From: Streptomyces sp. Act143
GTDB lineage: Bacteria; Actinomycetota; Actinomycetes; Streptomycetales; Streptomycetaceae
Assembly: GCF_003143935.1 (NCBI RefSeq)
Contig: NZ_QFRX01000001.1
Span: 3,905,936 to 3,969,935 of the forward strand
Length of the DNA: 64,000 bases
Reading direction: 5' to 3'
The notes under the pieces were generated by a model that was not told the origin of the DNA, searched no databases, and saw nothing but the letters and a program-made list of their open reading frames with translations. Both the position numbers and the translations under genes were made by a program. Numbering within the stretch: position 1 is the first letter of the stretch; every line of letters starts with the position of its first letter. Below are positions 35,434 to 45,304 of the stretch, in pieces.

Positions 35434-36366
35434 GTGAAGACCTTCACCCTGCCCGGCACCGACATGGTGGTGCCGAACATCGTCCTCGGACTCATGCGGA
35501 TCCAGGACAAGACCGACGACGAGGTGCGCACGCTCGTGAGCACCGCCCGCGACTGCGGCATCACCTTCCTCGACCACGCCGACGTGTACGGGTCGAGCCT
35601 GCACGGCTGCGAGCGCCGTTTCGCCGAGGCGCTGAAGCTGACCCCGTCCGAGCGCGAGCAGTTCGTCATCCAGTCGAAGGCGGGCATCGTCACGGACGGG
35701 CCGTACTTCGACTTCTCCCACGAGCACATCGTCGAGTCGGTGAACGGCTCGCTCGCGGCGCTGGGCACGGACTACCTCGACATCCTGCTGCTGCACCGGC
35801 CCGACGCGCTCGTGGAACCCGAGGAAGTCGCCCGCGCCTTCGACGAGCTGTCGGCGTCCGGCAAGGTGCGCGCGTTCGGCGTGTCCAACCAGACCCCGCG
35901 CCAGCTCGACCTGCTGCGCAAGTACGTCACCCAGCCGATCGTCGCGAACCAACTGCAGCTGTCGATCACGCACGCGCCGATGATCGCGCAGGGCGTCGCG
36001 GCGAACATGCAGGGGCTGGACCAGTCGGTCGTGCGGGACGACGGCATCGTCGACTACTGCCGTCTGCACGACATCACGATCCAGGCCTGGTCGCCGTTCC
36101 AGGCCGGGTTCTTCGACGGTCCCTTCCTGGGTTCGGACCGCTATCCCGAGCTGAACGCCGTGGTCGACCGCCTGGCGGACAAGTACGGCGTTCCGGCCGA
36201 GGCGATCGCCGTCGCGTGGATCACCCGCCATCCCGCGCGGATGCAGGTCGTGCTCGGCACCACCACGCCCGAGCGGGTGGCCGCCGCGGCGCAGGGCTCG
36301 GAGCTGCCGCTCACCCGCGCCGAGTGGTACGAGCTCTTCCGCGCCGCCGGTTACACCGTGCCGTAG
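35434..36366 (+). CDS. Aldo/keto reductase (YdhF-like)
   Basis: The 310-residue oxidoreductase has the tetrad regions DHADVYG, IQSKAG and LLHRPD, and the cofactor region VLGTTTPERVAAA. It resembles E. coli YdhF more than the preceding reductase. The GTG start has GGAGAG upstream. The substrate is unknown; the pair may act on the same carbonyl compounds. Confidence 0.9.
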   Translation: MKTFTLPGTDMVVPNIVLGLMRIQDKTDDEVRTLVSTARDCGITFLDHADVYGSSLHGCERRFAEALKLTPSEREQFVIQSKAGIVTDGPYFDFSHEHIVESVNGSLAALGTDYLDILLLHRPDALVEPEEVARAFDELSASGKVRAFGVSNQTPRQLDLLRKYVTQPIVANQLQLSITHAPMIAQGVAANMQGLDQSVVRDDGIVDYCRLHDITIQAWSPFQAGFFDGPFLGSDRYPELNAVVDRLADKYGVPAEAIAVAWITRHPARMQVVLGTTTPERVAAAAQGSELPLTRAEWYELFRAAGYTVP

Positions 36367-36978
36367 GGCCGTTCGGGCTCGGGCGTGCCTGCCCGGGCTC
36401 GGGCGTGCCGACTCGTTCCTGCTCGTCCTGGAGCGGATTCTTCTTCGGTGCCGGTGCCGGTGCGGGCCGCCAGGTGCGGGCCGGGACGACGAGCGGGCCG
36501 CCGGTTACCGGGTCGGGGACGACGACCGCCGGCAGGCCGAAGACCTCCTGAACGAGTTCGGCGTTGACCACCTCGTCCGGCGGGCGCTGGGCGACGATCC
36601 CGCCGGCCTTCATGGCGACGAGGTGATCGGCGTGGCGGGCGGCCTGGTTGAGGTCGTGCAGGACGGCGCCGACGCCCGGCCGCGTTCGTGGTCCAAGTGC
36701 CGTACCAGGTCCAGCACTTCGACCCGGTGGGTGATGTCCAGGCAGGTCGTCGGCTCGTCGAGCAGGAGCCGGTCCGTGTCCTGGGCGAGGGCCATGGCGA
36801 TCCACACGCGCTGCCGCCGGCCGCCGGACAGCGCGTCCACTAGGTGGTCGGCGAGGTCGGCGGTGTCGGTGCGCTCCAGGGCCTCGGTGACGGCTTTCTC
36901 GTCCGCCTGCGACCACTGCTGCCACCATTTCCGGTGCGGCTGCCGGCCGCGCGCGACGAGGTCGGCGACGGTGATGCG
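36311..36978 (-). pseudogene. Siderophore-type ABC ATPase, truncated and frameshifted
   Basis: Pieces of a FecE-like ATPase occur in two frames. The first runs from ITVADLVARGRQPH through LSGGRRQRVWIAMALAQD and LLLDEPTTCLD to HLDHERG. After a frameshift near 36685 it continues as AVLHDLNQAARHADHLVAMKAGG to a C-terminal proline-rich tail. The Walker A part is missing. It overlaps the end of the second reductase gene. A 16-bp direct repeat (36374-36389 and 36394-36409) lies in its tail. Confidence 0.78.
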
Positions 36979-37082
36979 ACACGTTCCGCGCGTTGTCGAC
37001 CGGTGACGGGTCCGGCGGCGGCGCACGGGAACACCGTGGACCGCCTCCTCGGCGTTCGCACGGTGTCCCCGGGGCGTACGGA

Positions 37083-37631
37083 TCAGTGCTCCTCGCCCTC
37101 GCCTCCGCCGATACCGGTCGTCCACGAGGTGACCAGCACCCCGCCCTTGTAGATGTCGGTCGTCCCGGGGAAGAGGAAGCTCGTGCCGCGGCTGCTTCCG
37201 TCGGGCATGGCGAGGGTGAGTCCGTTGACCTGCACCTTGTTCTCCGGCAGGTCCGGGATCGAGTAGGCGACGGTCGCATGAAGGGGAGAGTCGGGGCGCA
37301 GCACCAGCGTGCCGCCCCGGCCGTTGACCGTCAGCGGGATCTTCGCGGTCTCGTCCGGTGGCGTACGAAGGGTGAGCAACGGGGTGTCGCTGAGGGTGCA
37401 GGTGATGCCGTCGTGGGCGAGCAGCGTGATGTCGAAGCTGCGATGACTGAGCCCGTAGGAGTAGCCGCCGAAGTAGAAGGAGACGTTGTCGGTACCGCAG
37501 GGCCGGACCGAGGGCTTGGGGGCACCGGGATCGGCGCTGGCGTTGGCGCTCGCCGTCGCTGAGCCGGTCAGCAAGGTGGCGCCCAGCGCGGCCGTGACCG
37601 CGACCGCCGAGACTCGGGTTCTACGCCGCAT
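37083..37631 (-). CDS. Secreted DUF4232-like protein
   Basis: The 182-residue product has a signal peptide (RRRTRVSAVAVTAALGATLLTGSATASA) followed by one beta-sandwich domain starting PCGTDNVSFYFGG and containing a likely disulphide (PCGTDN and TCTLSD). This pattern fits the DUF4232 family of secreted actinobacterial proteins, whose function is not known. ATG 37631 was chosen because the upstream in-frame extension is not signal-like. Confidence 0.75.
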   Translation of the reverse strand: MRRRTRVSAVAVTAALGATLLTGSATASANASADPGAPKPSVRPCGTDNVSFYFGGYSYGLSHRSFDITLLAHDGITCTLSDTPLLTLRTPPDETAKIPLTVNGRGGTLVLRPDSPLHATVAYSIPDLPENKVQVNGLTLAMPDGSSRGTSFLFPGTTDIYKGGVLVTSWTTGIGGGEGEEH

Positions 37632-37707
37632 GGGAACAGGTCCTCTCTTGTCGCCCGCAGGATCGTCTGTCGTCCGGAGAGCAGTGGGTGGGAAGGAACG
37701 GGCTGGG

Positions 37708-39105
37708 TCAGAAGGCGCCGAGGCCGTGCGGCACACCGATGCCGGTCGGTCCGTCCCAGCCCGGTCCTGCGGTGCACAGGGAGGTGCTGACGCCGGGGTA
37801 CGCGGCGCACGCGTGGTAGGTCTCGTTGTTGCCGCTCGTGATGTCCGTGAAGTCGGAGGACCGGGCCTTGTAGAGGGTGTTGGGGCCCTGCACGGAGGCG
37901 AGGTGGCCGGCCCGGGCGTACAGGCCCGCTATGTACGGTGCCGAGGCGCTCGTGCCGCCCACGATGGTCCAGTCGTTCGGCTCGCCGCTGCTCGGCGCGT
38001 AGGTGTCGTACACGGCCAGGCCGGACGCCGGGTCGGCGTCCGCGGAGACGTCCGCCGCCGCCCGGTGGCCGCCGCAGGCCGCTGCCGCCGGGGCGGGCTG
38101 GCCGGTGGCCGCGGTGAAGCGGGTTTCGCAGCCGCTGCCCGCGGACCACCAGGCGGTCGCCGGGTCCGTCGGGGACAGGGTGACGCCACCCACGGCGACC
38201 ACGGAGGGCAGGTTCGACGGCCACAGCTGGTGGATGCCGCCGTTGAAGCCCTCGTCGCCGGTCGCGGCGGTGATCGCGATGCCCTTGTGCGTGAGCGCCT
38301 TCAGGATGGAGCCGCTGGTGTTGGTCACGTCCGCGGTGTAGCCGTAGCTGATGCTCACCGCGGAAGCGCCTTCGGCCACCGCGGTGTTGACGGCCTGGGC
38401 GAAGTCGCCGGTGGAGACATCGTTGTCGTCCTCGCCGTCCTGCCACGGCACGGAGATCTCCAGCAGGTGGCAGGTGGGGCATGCGGCGGAGGCCGCGTCC
38501 ATGTCGAGGGCGGTCTCCAGTGCGACCGCTTCTTCGAGCGCCGCGCCGGCGCCGCTCTTCTGCGGGGCGGGCTGTTCGCCGCCGGTGTAGTCCTTCAGCG
38601 TCAGGCAGCCGGATGCCGTGTCGCAGGCGGGCAGGTGGAAGGCGGCGCGGTAGGCGGCGAGATCGGACGCGAGGTGGGGGTCCACTCCCGCGTCGATGAT
38701 CGCGATGGTCGCCGTGCTCTTGGTCGTGGCGGGCAGTCCGAACGCCTTGGAGAGGTCGGCGGGGCCGTAGCCCGCGGGCGCGGCGGTGCGCAGCGGGGTG
38801 TCGCTGCCCTTCTTCTCCGTCACGACCTGGGCCGCGCACCGCGGGCAGACGGTGTGCACGCCGTGCTGGTCCAGCAGCGAACCGGACGTCACTTCCCGGC
38901 GCAGCCGGGAGACTGACGGGTCGTCGGCCGCGGTGACGGAAGTCCGCCGGGGGTCGTGGTCCGTCGGCCCGGCGGCCACGGCGTGCGATGAGGCCAGCGT
39001 CGTGAGCGCGAGGGCGGACAGCACGGCCGCCGCTCTCGCTCCGCGGGACCGCAGGCTCCGGCCCCTCGCGAGCGGAGCCGACCGGCTCCCTCCGGTGGTG
39101 TTCAT
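37708..39105 (-). CDS. Secreted S53-family peptidase (sedolisin-like)
   Basis: This is a secreted serine-carboxyl peptidase of 465 residues. It has a signal peptide, a short prodomain-like stretch, then the catalytic domain. Candidate Glu/Asp lie in EEAVALETALDMDAA and the nucleophile in GGTSASAPYIAG; VSISYGY is the conserved strand before the oxyanion Asp region. The prodomain is shorter than in classical sedolisins. AAAGGA precedes ATG 39105. It sits among other secreted proteases. Confidence 0.85.
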   Translation of the reverse strand: MNTTGGSRSAPLARGRSLRSRGARAAAVLSALALTTLASSHAVAAGPTDHDPRRTSVTAADDPSVSRLRREVTSGSLLDQHGVHTVCPRCAAQVVTEKKGSDTPLRTAAPAGYGPADLSKAFGLPATTKSTATIAIIDAGVDPHLASDLAAYRAAFHLPACDTASGCLTLKDYTGGEQPAPQKSGAGAALEEAVALETALDMDAASAACPTCHLLEISVPWQDGEDDNDVSTGDFAQAVNTAVAEGASAVSISYGYTADVTNTSGSILKALTHKGIAITAATGDEGFNGGIHQLWPSNLPSVVAVGGVTLSPTDPATAWWSAGSGCETRFTAATGQPAPAAAACGGHRAAADVSADADPASGLAVYDTYAPSSGEPNDWTIVGGTSASAPYIAGLYARAGHLASVQGPNTLYKARSSDFTDITSGNNETYHACAAYPGVSTSLCTAGPGWDGPTGIGVPHGLGAF

Positions 39106-39472
39106 GTGTGTCCTTTCTGCGTCACGTCGGTCAGGCGCGGGCGTGACACGTCGGCACCGGTCGCGGTCGGCCCGCGATCCGGCCCCGGACCGTCGTCGAC
39201 ACCTACCGCAGGGGGAAGGCGTTGCCCAGGCGACCCTTGGCGGCCACCCTCGCCGAGATCTCACACGTATGAGAACAGCGTCAACTTATGTGTAGGACAC
39301 ACCTGATGCAATGCGCACTCCCCATGCGTCCGGCCCAGGGGCGTACGGCGCCGTGCGCCCCTCCGGACACCCCCGCCGACCAGACACACATGTCGACTGC
39401 TTAGACTGCAGCAAGCGGAATCATGCTTCCGTTTCTACTCCGGCGCATCGGCCGGTGAAACGAGGGAGGACC
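39106..39472. promoter_or_regulatory. Divergent promoter region, S53 peptidase / MFS exporter
   Basis: This 367-bp spacer contains no gene. A short inverted repeat CGGAA-6-TTCCG (39416-39431) lies 40 bases before the MFS ribosome site and is a plausible operator for the TetR regulator encoded downstream. A TAGACT hexamer near 39402 may be a -10 element. Confidence 0.35.
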
Positions 39473-40942
39473 ATGGCGTCCGAGACGCGGCGCGCACACC
39501 ACCAGGTCACGTTCGCGGTACTGACAGCGGGTGTCGGCGCATACGCGCTGATCCAGTCGCTCGTCACACCTGTACTGCCGACCATCCAGGCAAACCTGCA
39601 CACCACCCAGGACACGGTCACCTGGGTCCTGACCGCGTATCTGCTCTCGGCGTCGGTCTTCACGCCGATCATGGGCCGGGTCGGAGACGCGATCGGCAAG
39701 GAGAAGGTGTTCGTCGCCACACTGCTCGCCCTGAGCCTCGGGTCGCTGCTGGCAGCCGTCGCCGGCAACATCACCGTGCTGATCATCGCGCGGGCGATAC
39801 AGGGCATCGGCGGGGGCGTGCTGCCCGTGGCCTTCGGTATCGTGCGCGACGAGTTCCCCCCGCAGAAGGTCTCCGGCGCCGTCGGACTGCTGGCGTCCCT
39901 CACGGCGGTGGGCGGTGGCTTCGGCATCGTGCTGGCAGGGCCGCTCGTCAACGCCCTGGGATACCGCTGGCTGTTCTGGCTGCCGATGATCGTCACCTTC
40001 GCCGCGGCGCTCGCCGCACACTTCTTCGTCCCGTCGTCACCGCAGCGGACCCCGGGCCGGATCAGCTGGCAGCCCGCGCTGCTGCTGTCGGCATGGCTGG
40101 TGGCGCTGCTGGTCGCCTTCAGCCAGGCTCCGAAGTGGGGTTGGGGATCCGGACGGACCCTCGGCCTGATCGCCGCCGCCGCTGTTCTCGCCGTCGCCTG
40201 GGTGCAGGTGGAACGGCGGTCTGCCGCACCCCTGATCGACATGAAGATGATGCGGCTGCCCATGGTCTGGACCACCAATCTCGTGTCCCTGCTGTTCGGC
40301 GCCGGTCTGTACGGGGCGTTCGCGTTCGTGCCGCAGTTCGTCCAGACGCCGTCCTCCGCGGGCTACGGCTTCGGGGCTTCCACCACTCAGGCCGGACTGA
40401 TCCTGCTGCCGCTCACGCTCATGACGTTCGTTCTGGGGTTGGTCGCAGGCCGGCTCGCCGGCCGGATCGGCGAGAAATCGGTCGTCCTGGTCGGGTGCGC
40501 CATCGCCGTCGCGGCCATGCTGTGGATCGCTCTCGCGCACACCTCCACCTGGCAGCTGTACCTCGGCACCGGAGTCCTCGGGGTGGGCTTCGGGCTGGCC
40601 TTCGCCACGATGTCCAGTCTGATCGTCTCCGCCGTGCCCGTCTCCCAGACCGGTGTCGCGAGCGGCATGAACACGAACATCCGGACCATCGGCGGCGCCA
40701 TCGGCGCGGCGCTGATGTCCAGCACCGTCACCGCCGGCCTCGGCCCGGGCGGACTGCCCGCGGAGTCCGGCTACACCCATGGGTTCGTGTTGCTGGCAGG
40801 TGCTCTGTTCATCGCCGCCGGGGCGGCGGCCGTCATCCCGGCGACCGCTCGACGGCATCACGTCGTCGGGACGCACGCGCCGGACAAGCCGCTCGGCGTC
40901 CTCACGGAGGACGTCACCGACGGGACGATGCAGGGTTCCTGA
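39473..40942 (+). CDS. MFS drug exporter, DHA2 type
   Basis: This is a 489-residue membrane transporter with about 14 helices. Motif A appears as GRVGDAIGKEKV and motif C-like glycine-rich helices are present (GGGFGIVLAGPLVNALGYRW). These point to a proton-driven multidrug antiporter. ATG 39473 follows GAGGGAGGA. The regulator gene 43 bases downstream is the likely local repressor. Confidence 0.92.
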   Translation: MASETRRAHHQVTFAVLTAGVGAYALIQSLVTPVLPTIQANLHTTQDTVTWVLTAYLLSASVFTPIMGRVGDAIGKEKVFVATLLALSLGSLLAAVAGNITVLIIARAIQGIGGGVLPVAFGIVRDEFPPQKVSGAVGLLASLTAVGGGFGIVLAGPLVNALGYRWLFWLPMIVTFAAALAAHFFVPSSPQRTPGRISWQPALLLSAWLVALLVAFSQAPKWGWGSGRTLGLIAAAAVLAVAWVQVERRSAAPLIDMKMMRLPMVWTTNLVSLLFGAGLYGAFAFVPQFVQTPSSAGYGFGASTTQAGLILLPLTLMTFVLGLVAGRLAGRIGEKSVVLVGCAIAVAAMLWIALAHTSTWQLYLGTGVLGVGFGLAFATMSSLIVSAVPVSQTGVASGMNTNIRTIGGAIGAALMSSTVTAGLGPGGLPAESGYTHGFVLLAGALFIAAGAAAVIPATARRHHVVGTHAPDKPLGVLTEDVTDGTMQGS

Positions 40943-40984
40943 TCCACAGTGCGGACACCGACCGGGGATGAGTGCGGAACGACG

Positions 40985-41623
40985 ATGACGGGGCAGGACA
41001 GGGGCGTCCGCCCGCTGCGGCGCGACGCGGTGCGCAACCAGCGGCAGATCGTGGACGCCGCCCGGCAGGTCGTCTCCGAGGCCGGCACCGATGCCAGCAT
41101 GGAGCTGATCGCTTCACGGGCCGGTGTCGGCGTCGGCACCGTCTACCGCCACTTCCCCGGCAAGCAAGCCCTCGTGGACGAACTGATCCGGCTCATCCAC
41201 GACGAACACATCGACGCGGCCCGGCGTGCGCTCGCCCGGGGCGACGGCACCGGACTGGAGGAGTTCCTCCGGGCGCTGGGCGGTTCCCTCAGCGAGCACC
41301 GAGGGTATGGCAACCAGCTCATCAGCCGTACCAGCGCCAGTCATGCGGACCGGTTGCGCGAGCTGGTAGCCGAACTGCTGGCGCAGGCACAGGAACACCG
41401 GCGGGTCCGCCCGGACATCACACTCGGGGACGTCATGACGACGGTGTGGGCGATCCGCGGCATCATCACCACCAGCGGCTCGGCGGCTCCCCACGCATGG
41501 GCACGGCACCTGGACATCCAGCTGGCGGGCATGCGCTCCACGACCCGCCCCAGCGACCGGCCCGAGGTCACCGTCCAGGAGCTCATGCGGATCAGCGGGG
41601 CCAACCGCGATCCCGACACGTAG
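40985..41623 (+). CDS. TetR-family regulator
   Basis: This is a 212-residue regulator with an N-terminal HTH (QRQIVDAARQVVSEAG, MELIASRAGVGVGTVYRHFPGKQALVDEL) in which GVGTVYRHFPGK is the recognition part. The C-terminal ligand domain has no known match. GTG 40949 is an alternative start. It follows the MFS gene, so it probably represses the exporter and itself. Confidence 0.9.
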   Translation: MTGQDRGVRPLRRDAVRNQRQIVDAARQVVSEAGTDASMELIASRAGVGVGTVYRHFPGKQALVDELIRLIHDEHIDAARRALARGDGTGLEEFLRALGGSLSEHRGYGNQLISRTSASHADRLRELVAELLAQAQEHRRVRPDITLGDVMTTVWAIRGIITTSGSAAPHAWARHLDIQLAGMRSTTRPSDRPEVTVQELMRISGANRDPDT

Positions 41624-41883
41624 ACATCGGGCCGTCCTTGACCAGCGGGGGCTGTCCGGTCGGCGTGTGTGGTGTCCACGTGTGGGCCGGTCACGAGGCA
41701 GGCACACGGTTGTCTTGCGACGCCTCCGCCGGAGTGAGTGTCGCGCGATGTTGTCGGCCGTAACACCAATGTCGTCACATGTGGTTTACAGTCTTGCAGC
41801 CGTCCCCACAGGTATCGCGCCCGTGCAAGCCGCGGCGCCGCCCGCGAGGCCGGCGGGTGTGATGGCGGCCGGCGAGGGGGGAT

Positions 41884-44829
41884 GTGGCGGTGGTGATGGC
41901 GGGAGCCCTGGGGAACGGTCGTCGGCTTCCGGCGCTGTCCGCGCCGCGGTTCGTGGGCCGGGACGGCGAGCTCGACGCGCTCGGGTCGGCGCTCGCGGGC
42001 GACCCCGCCGTCGTCCTGATCGAGGGTGAGGCGGGCATCGGCAAGACCCGGCTGCTGCGGGAGTTCCTCGCGTCCGAGGCGCAGCGGGGCCGGCACGCCC
42101 TCGTCGGTGCCTGTCTGGAGCTGCGGGTGCCGTACACGCTCGGCGCGGTGGTCGACGCGGTGCGCGAGGGCATCGACGACATCGGGCGGTTGCGGCTGAG
42201 CGGGCTCGCGGGGGCGCTCAGGCCGCTGTTTCCCGAGTGGTCCGACGTTCTGCCCCCTGCCCCGGAGCCGTTGGACGATGCCACCGCCGCCCGGCACCGG
42301 TTGTTCCGGGCGTTCGTCGAGGTCCTCGACCGGCTCGACGTCGCGGTCCTGGCGCTGGAGGACGTCCACTGGGCCGACGAGGCCACTCTCGAGTTCCTGC
42401 TGTTCCTGGTCTCGCGCCGGCCGCAACCGGTCGGTGTGGTGCTGACCTACCGGCGCGACGAAGTGCCCTCGTCGTCGCTGCTGTTGCGGCTGTCCTCGCG
42501 GCTGTCCCCCGATTCCCGCCTGGTGCGGCTGACGCCGCGGCCGCTGGACGTCGAGGAGACCGCCTCGTTCGTCTCGTCGATGCTGGCCGGCGGGCATGTG
42601 TCCACCGAGTTCGCGGCCTTCGTGCACGCGCGCACCGAGGGTGTCCCCCTGGCGGTGGAGGAGTCGGTGCGGCTGATGCACGACCGGGCGGACCTGATCC
42701 ACCGGGGCGGCGGCTGGGCGCGGCGTCGGCTGGACCGCATCGAGGTGCCGCCGACCATCCGCGACGCCATGCTGGAGCGCGTCCAGCGGCTCGGCCCGGA
42801 CACCCGTGCCGTGCTGCACGCGGCGGCGGTGCTCTCCGGCCCGGCCGATCCCGCGACGCTGCTCGCGGTGACCGGTCTGCCGCAGGAGCGGTTCGCGGCG
42901 CAGTCGGCCGACGCGCTCGGCAGTGGGCTGCTGCGCGAGGAGGGCCGGTCCGGGCAGTGGTCGTTCCGGCATCCGCTGGCGTGTTACGCGGTGTACGACG
43001 TCATTCCGGCCGTGGACCGGCGCGCCCTGCACCTGCGGGCGGGCCGGGCGCTGGAGCGGTGGCCGGTGCCGCCCGTGGCGCAGTTGGCGCGGCACTTCCG
43101 GTTGGCGGGCGAGGTCGAGGCGGCCTGCCGGTACACGGAGGAAGCGGCGGATCTGAGCACCCAGTCCGGGGATGTGGCCACCGCGGCGCTGCTGATCCAC
43201 AGTCTGGTCACCACCGTCGTACTGCCCGCCGGGGTGCTGGTGCGTCTGGTGACGAAGCTTCAGTTCCAGGCGCTGTCCGGCTCCGACCCGTATGCGCCGG
43301 TCGTCGGGGCGCTGCGTACGGCGCTTTGCGGTCAGGGCCTGACGCCGGTGGTGAAGGCGTCGGTCCGCTACCAGATCGGCCGGCTGCTGATGGCGGCGGG
43401 TGAGATCGAGGCGGGCCGGGGCGAGATCCTCACCGCGCTGCCCCATCTGCCGCCCGATTCGGCGGAGATGGCGCGCGGCCGCATCCTGCTGGCGCTGCCG
43501 CTGGGCGACGCGCGGCCGGTCGCGGAGCACCTGCGGTGGCTCCGGCAGGCGCCGCCGCTGCCGGAGTCGCTGCCTTCCCTGGACCGCCTGCACCTGGCCG
43601 CGGATCGCGCTTTCGCGCTGCTCACACTGGGCGAGGAGGCCGGGTGGGACGCGGCGCGCGAGATCCCGGACGAGGTCGTCGATCCGCGGGCGGCGTCCAT
43701 CGTCACCGTCGGCCATTCGAACATCGGCGAGGAGGCGATGCGGTGGGGGCGGTACGCGGAGGCCAGGGCGCGGCTCGACCGGGCCGGGGCCCTCGCCGAG
43801 CACCACCACCTCCTGCACTATCTGGACAGCATCGCCTCCACACGGGCCCACCTCGACTGGTTCACCGGCGCCTGGCCGGGGCTGGCCGAGCGGACGGCGA
43901 GGCTCCTCGACGACCACGGCGGGGTCCGGCTGAAGGACCGGTGCGAGGCGGCGCTGGTGGCGGGCCTGTTGCAGGCCGCCACCGGAGACCGGGAGGCGGC
44001 CCGAGGGCGGCTGCGGTTCGCCGGCCGCGACGACCAGCAGCGCATCGAGGCCACGGCCGCGCTGGCCCGCCTGTGCCTGGACGACGGCGACGTCGAGGAG
44101 GCGGTCCGGCTGACCGACCGGTTCGCCGAGGTCACCCTCGGCAGTGGTACGTGGTCCCGGGGCGTGGAGTTCGCTCCCGTGCGCACCGCCGCGCTGGCCG
44201 CCGCCGGGCGGCTCGGGCCCGCCTCGGACGTCGTGAACGCCCTGCGGGAGGCGCTGGGCGACCGGGACGCGCCGGCTCCCCAGGCGTCCCTGGTGCTGTG
44301 CCGGGCGATCCTGGCGGAGGCCGAAGGACAACTCGGCGACGCCGCCGCGCTGTTCCACCGTGCGGCGGCGGCGTGGGAAGCGCTGCCGCGCCCGTACGAC
44401 GCCCTCCTCGCCCGGGAGCGCTCGGCGCGGTGTCTCATCGCGGCCGGGCGGGACGAGGAGGGGCTGCCGGTGCTGTCGGAGGCCGCGCGGGCCCTGTCGG
44501 AGCTCGGCGCCCGCAACGACGCCGACCGGATCGGCCGCTTCCTCGCCGGGCGGGGGCGGAACGGCCTCGGGGTGCCGCGCGGCCGGGGGCGTCCGGGGTA
44601 CGGCAATCAGCTCTCGCCGCGCGAGCTGGAAGTGGCCCGGCTGCTGGTCGCGGGGATGACGAACCGTCAGATCGCCGACGCGCTGACGGTGTCGGCGCAG
44701 ACCGTGGCCAGCCAGGTGAAGTCGGCGATGCGCAAACTGGACGTGGCCTCGCGCACGGCACTCGCGGTCAGGGTCGTGGAGTCGGGCCTCGTCGGGGACC
44801 CGGCGCGGCAGCCGGTGAACGACGAGTGA
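41884..44829 (+). CDS. LAL-type LuxR regulator with N-terminal ATPase
   Basis: This is a large STAND-type transcription regulator of 981 residues. Walker A is GEAGIGKTR (residues 48-56) and Walker B lies in AVLALEDVHWADE. A long TPR-like helical region follows, then a C-terminal LuxR HTH (LSPRELEVARLLVAGMTNRQI, TVASQVKSAMRKL). The GTG start follows GAGGGGG. LAL regulators often activate local clusters; the neighbouring subtilase is a plausible target. Confidence 0.92.
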   Translation: MAVVMAGALGNGRRLPALSAPRFVGRDGELDALGSALAGDPAVVLIEGEAGIGKTRLLREFLASEAQRGRHALVGACLELRVPYTLGAVVDAVREGIDDIGRLRLSGLAGALRPLFPEWSDVLPPAPEPLDDATAARHRLFRAFVEVLDRLDVAVLALEDVHWADEATLEFLLFLVSRRPQPVGVVLTYRRDEVPSSSLLLRLSSRLSPDSRLVRLTPRPLDVEETASFVSSMLAGGHVSTEFAAFVHARTEGVPLAVEESVRLMHDRADLIHRGGGWARRRLDRIEVPPTIRDAMLERVQRLGPDTRAVLHAAAVLSGPADPATLLAVTGLPQERFAAQSADALGSGLLREEGRSGQWSFRHPLACYAVYDVIPAVDRRALHLRAGRALERWPVPPVAQLARHFRLAGEVEAACRYTEEAADLSTQSGDVATAALLIHSLVTTVVLPAGVLVRLVTKLQFQALSGSDPYAPVVGALRTALCGQGLTPVVKASVRYQIGRLLMAAGEIEAGRGEILTALPHLPPDSAEMARGRILLALPLGDARPVAEHLRWLRQAPPLPESLPSLDRLHLAADRAFALLTLGEEAGWDAAREIPDEVVDPRAASIVTVGHSNIGEEAMRWGRYAEARARLDRAGALAEHHHLLHYLDSIASTRAHLDWFTGAWPGLAERTARLLDDHGGVRLKDRCEAALVAGLLQAATGDREAARGRLRFAGRDDQQRIEATAALARLCLDDGDVEEAVRLTDRFAEVTLGSGTWSRGVEFAPVRTAALAAAGRLGPASDVVNALREALGDRDAPAPQASLVLCRAILAEAEGQLGDAAALFHRAAAAWEALPRPYDALLARERSARCLIAAGRDEEGLPVLSEAARALSELGARNDADRIGRFLAGRGRNGLGVPRGRGRPGYGNQLSPRELEVARLLVAGMTNRQIADALTVSAQTVASQVKSAMRKLDVASRTALAVRVVESGLVGDPARQPVNDE

Positions 44830-44875
44830 ATGGCGGCTGCCTCGCCGACGACGACGAAAAGGCGAGGGCCGAACG

Positions 44876-44892
44876 GCGGGATTAAATCCCGC
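44876..44892. terminator. Short hairpin after the LAL regulator
   Basis: A 7-bp perfect stem (GCGGGAT/ATCCCGC) with a 3-base TAA loop lies about 50 bases past the stop. Confidence 0.5.
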
Positions 44893-44938
44893 ATCTGACC
44901 GATCGTGCCGGTCGCCGGTGCGATCGCACACTCGTGCC

Positions 44939-45112
44939 ATGCAGTCCGCTCAATTACCGACCCCCGACCCGAAGGACGACCGGCCCGGGTCGGACGCCCG
45001 TCCTCAGGACGCATCCGTACCGGCCGCGGAGGCGCCCGTCCCGGAGGGCAGCGCCGACGTCCGCGGAGGGACGATCAGCACCGACGAGGACACCGAGTAC
45101 GAGCCGCTCTGA
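44939..45112 (+). CDS. Small acidic peptide with TTA codon
   Basis: This is a possible 57-residue peptide of strongly acidic, Pro/Asp/Ala-rich composition, ending GGTISTDEDTEYEPL. It has no signal peptide. Codon use is G/C-biased except for a TTA at codon 6 (44954-44956). No good ribosome site precedes ATG 44939, so expression is uncertain. It lies between the LAL regulator and the second subtilase. No modifying enzyme of RiPP type is nearby. Confidence 0.4.
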   Translation: MQSAQLPTPDPKDDRPGSDARPQDASVPAAEAPVPEGSADVRGGTISTDEDTEYEPL

Positions 45113-45304
45113 CACGCACTCCTGTACCGCGCGGCTGCGAACCCCCTTTCACACACGCGTCCATGACGTGTGCCGCCGCACGCCCCGGCCCGCCCCGGCC
45201 GAGCGTCCTCACTCGCGCTCACATCCCGATCGCTGAGGCGCCGCAACGTCGCGGCCCTGACCCGTGTCCACGTTCCGCTCATTGCTCTCGAGGGAGATTC
45301 ATCG

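Noticed and set aside
41341..44940. 1199-codon minus-strand frame opposite the LAL regulator
   Set aside because: The plus strand has Walker and HTH motifs; the minus frame is Arg/Pro/Gln-rich with no motif.
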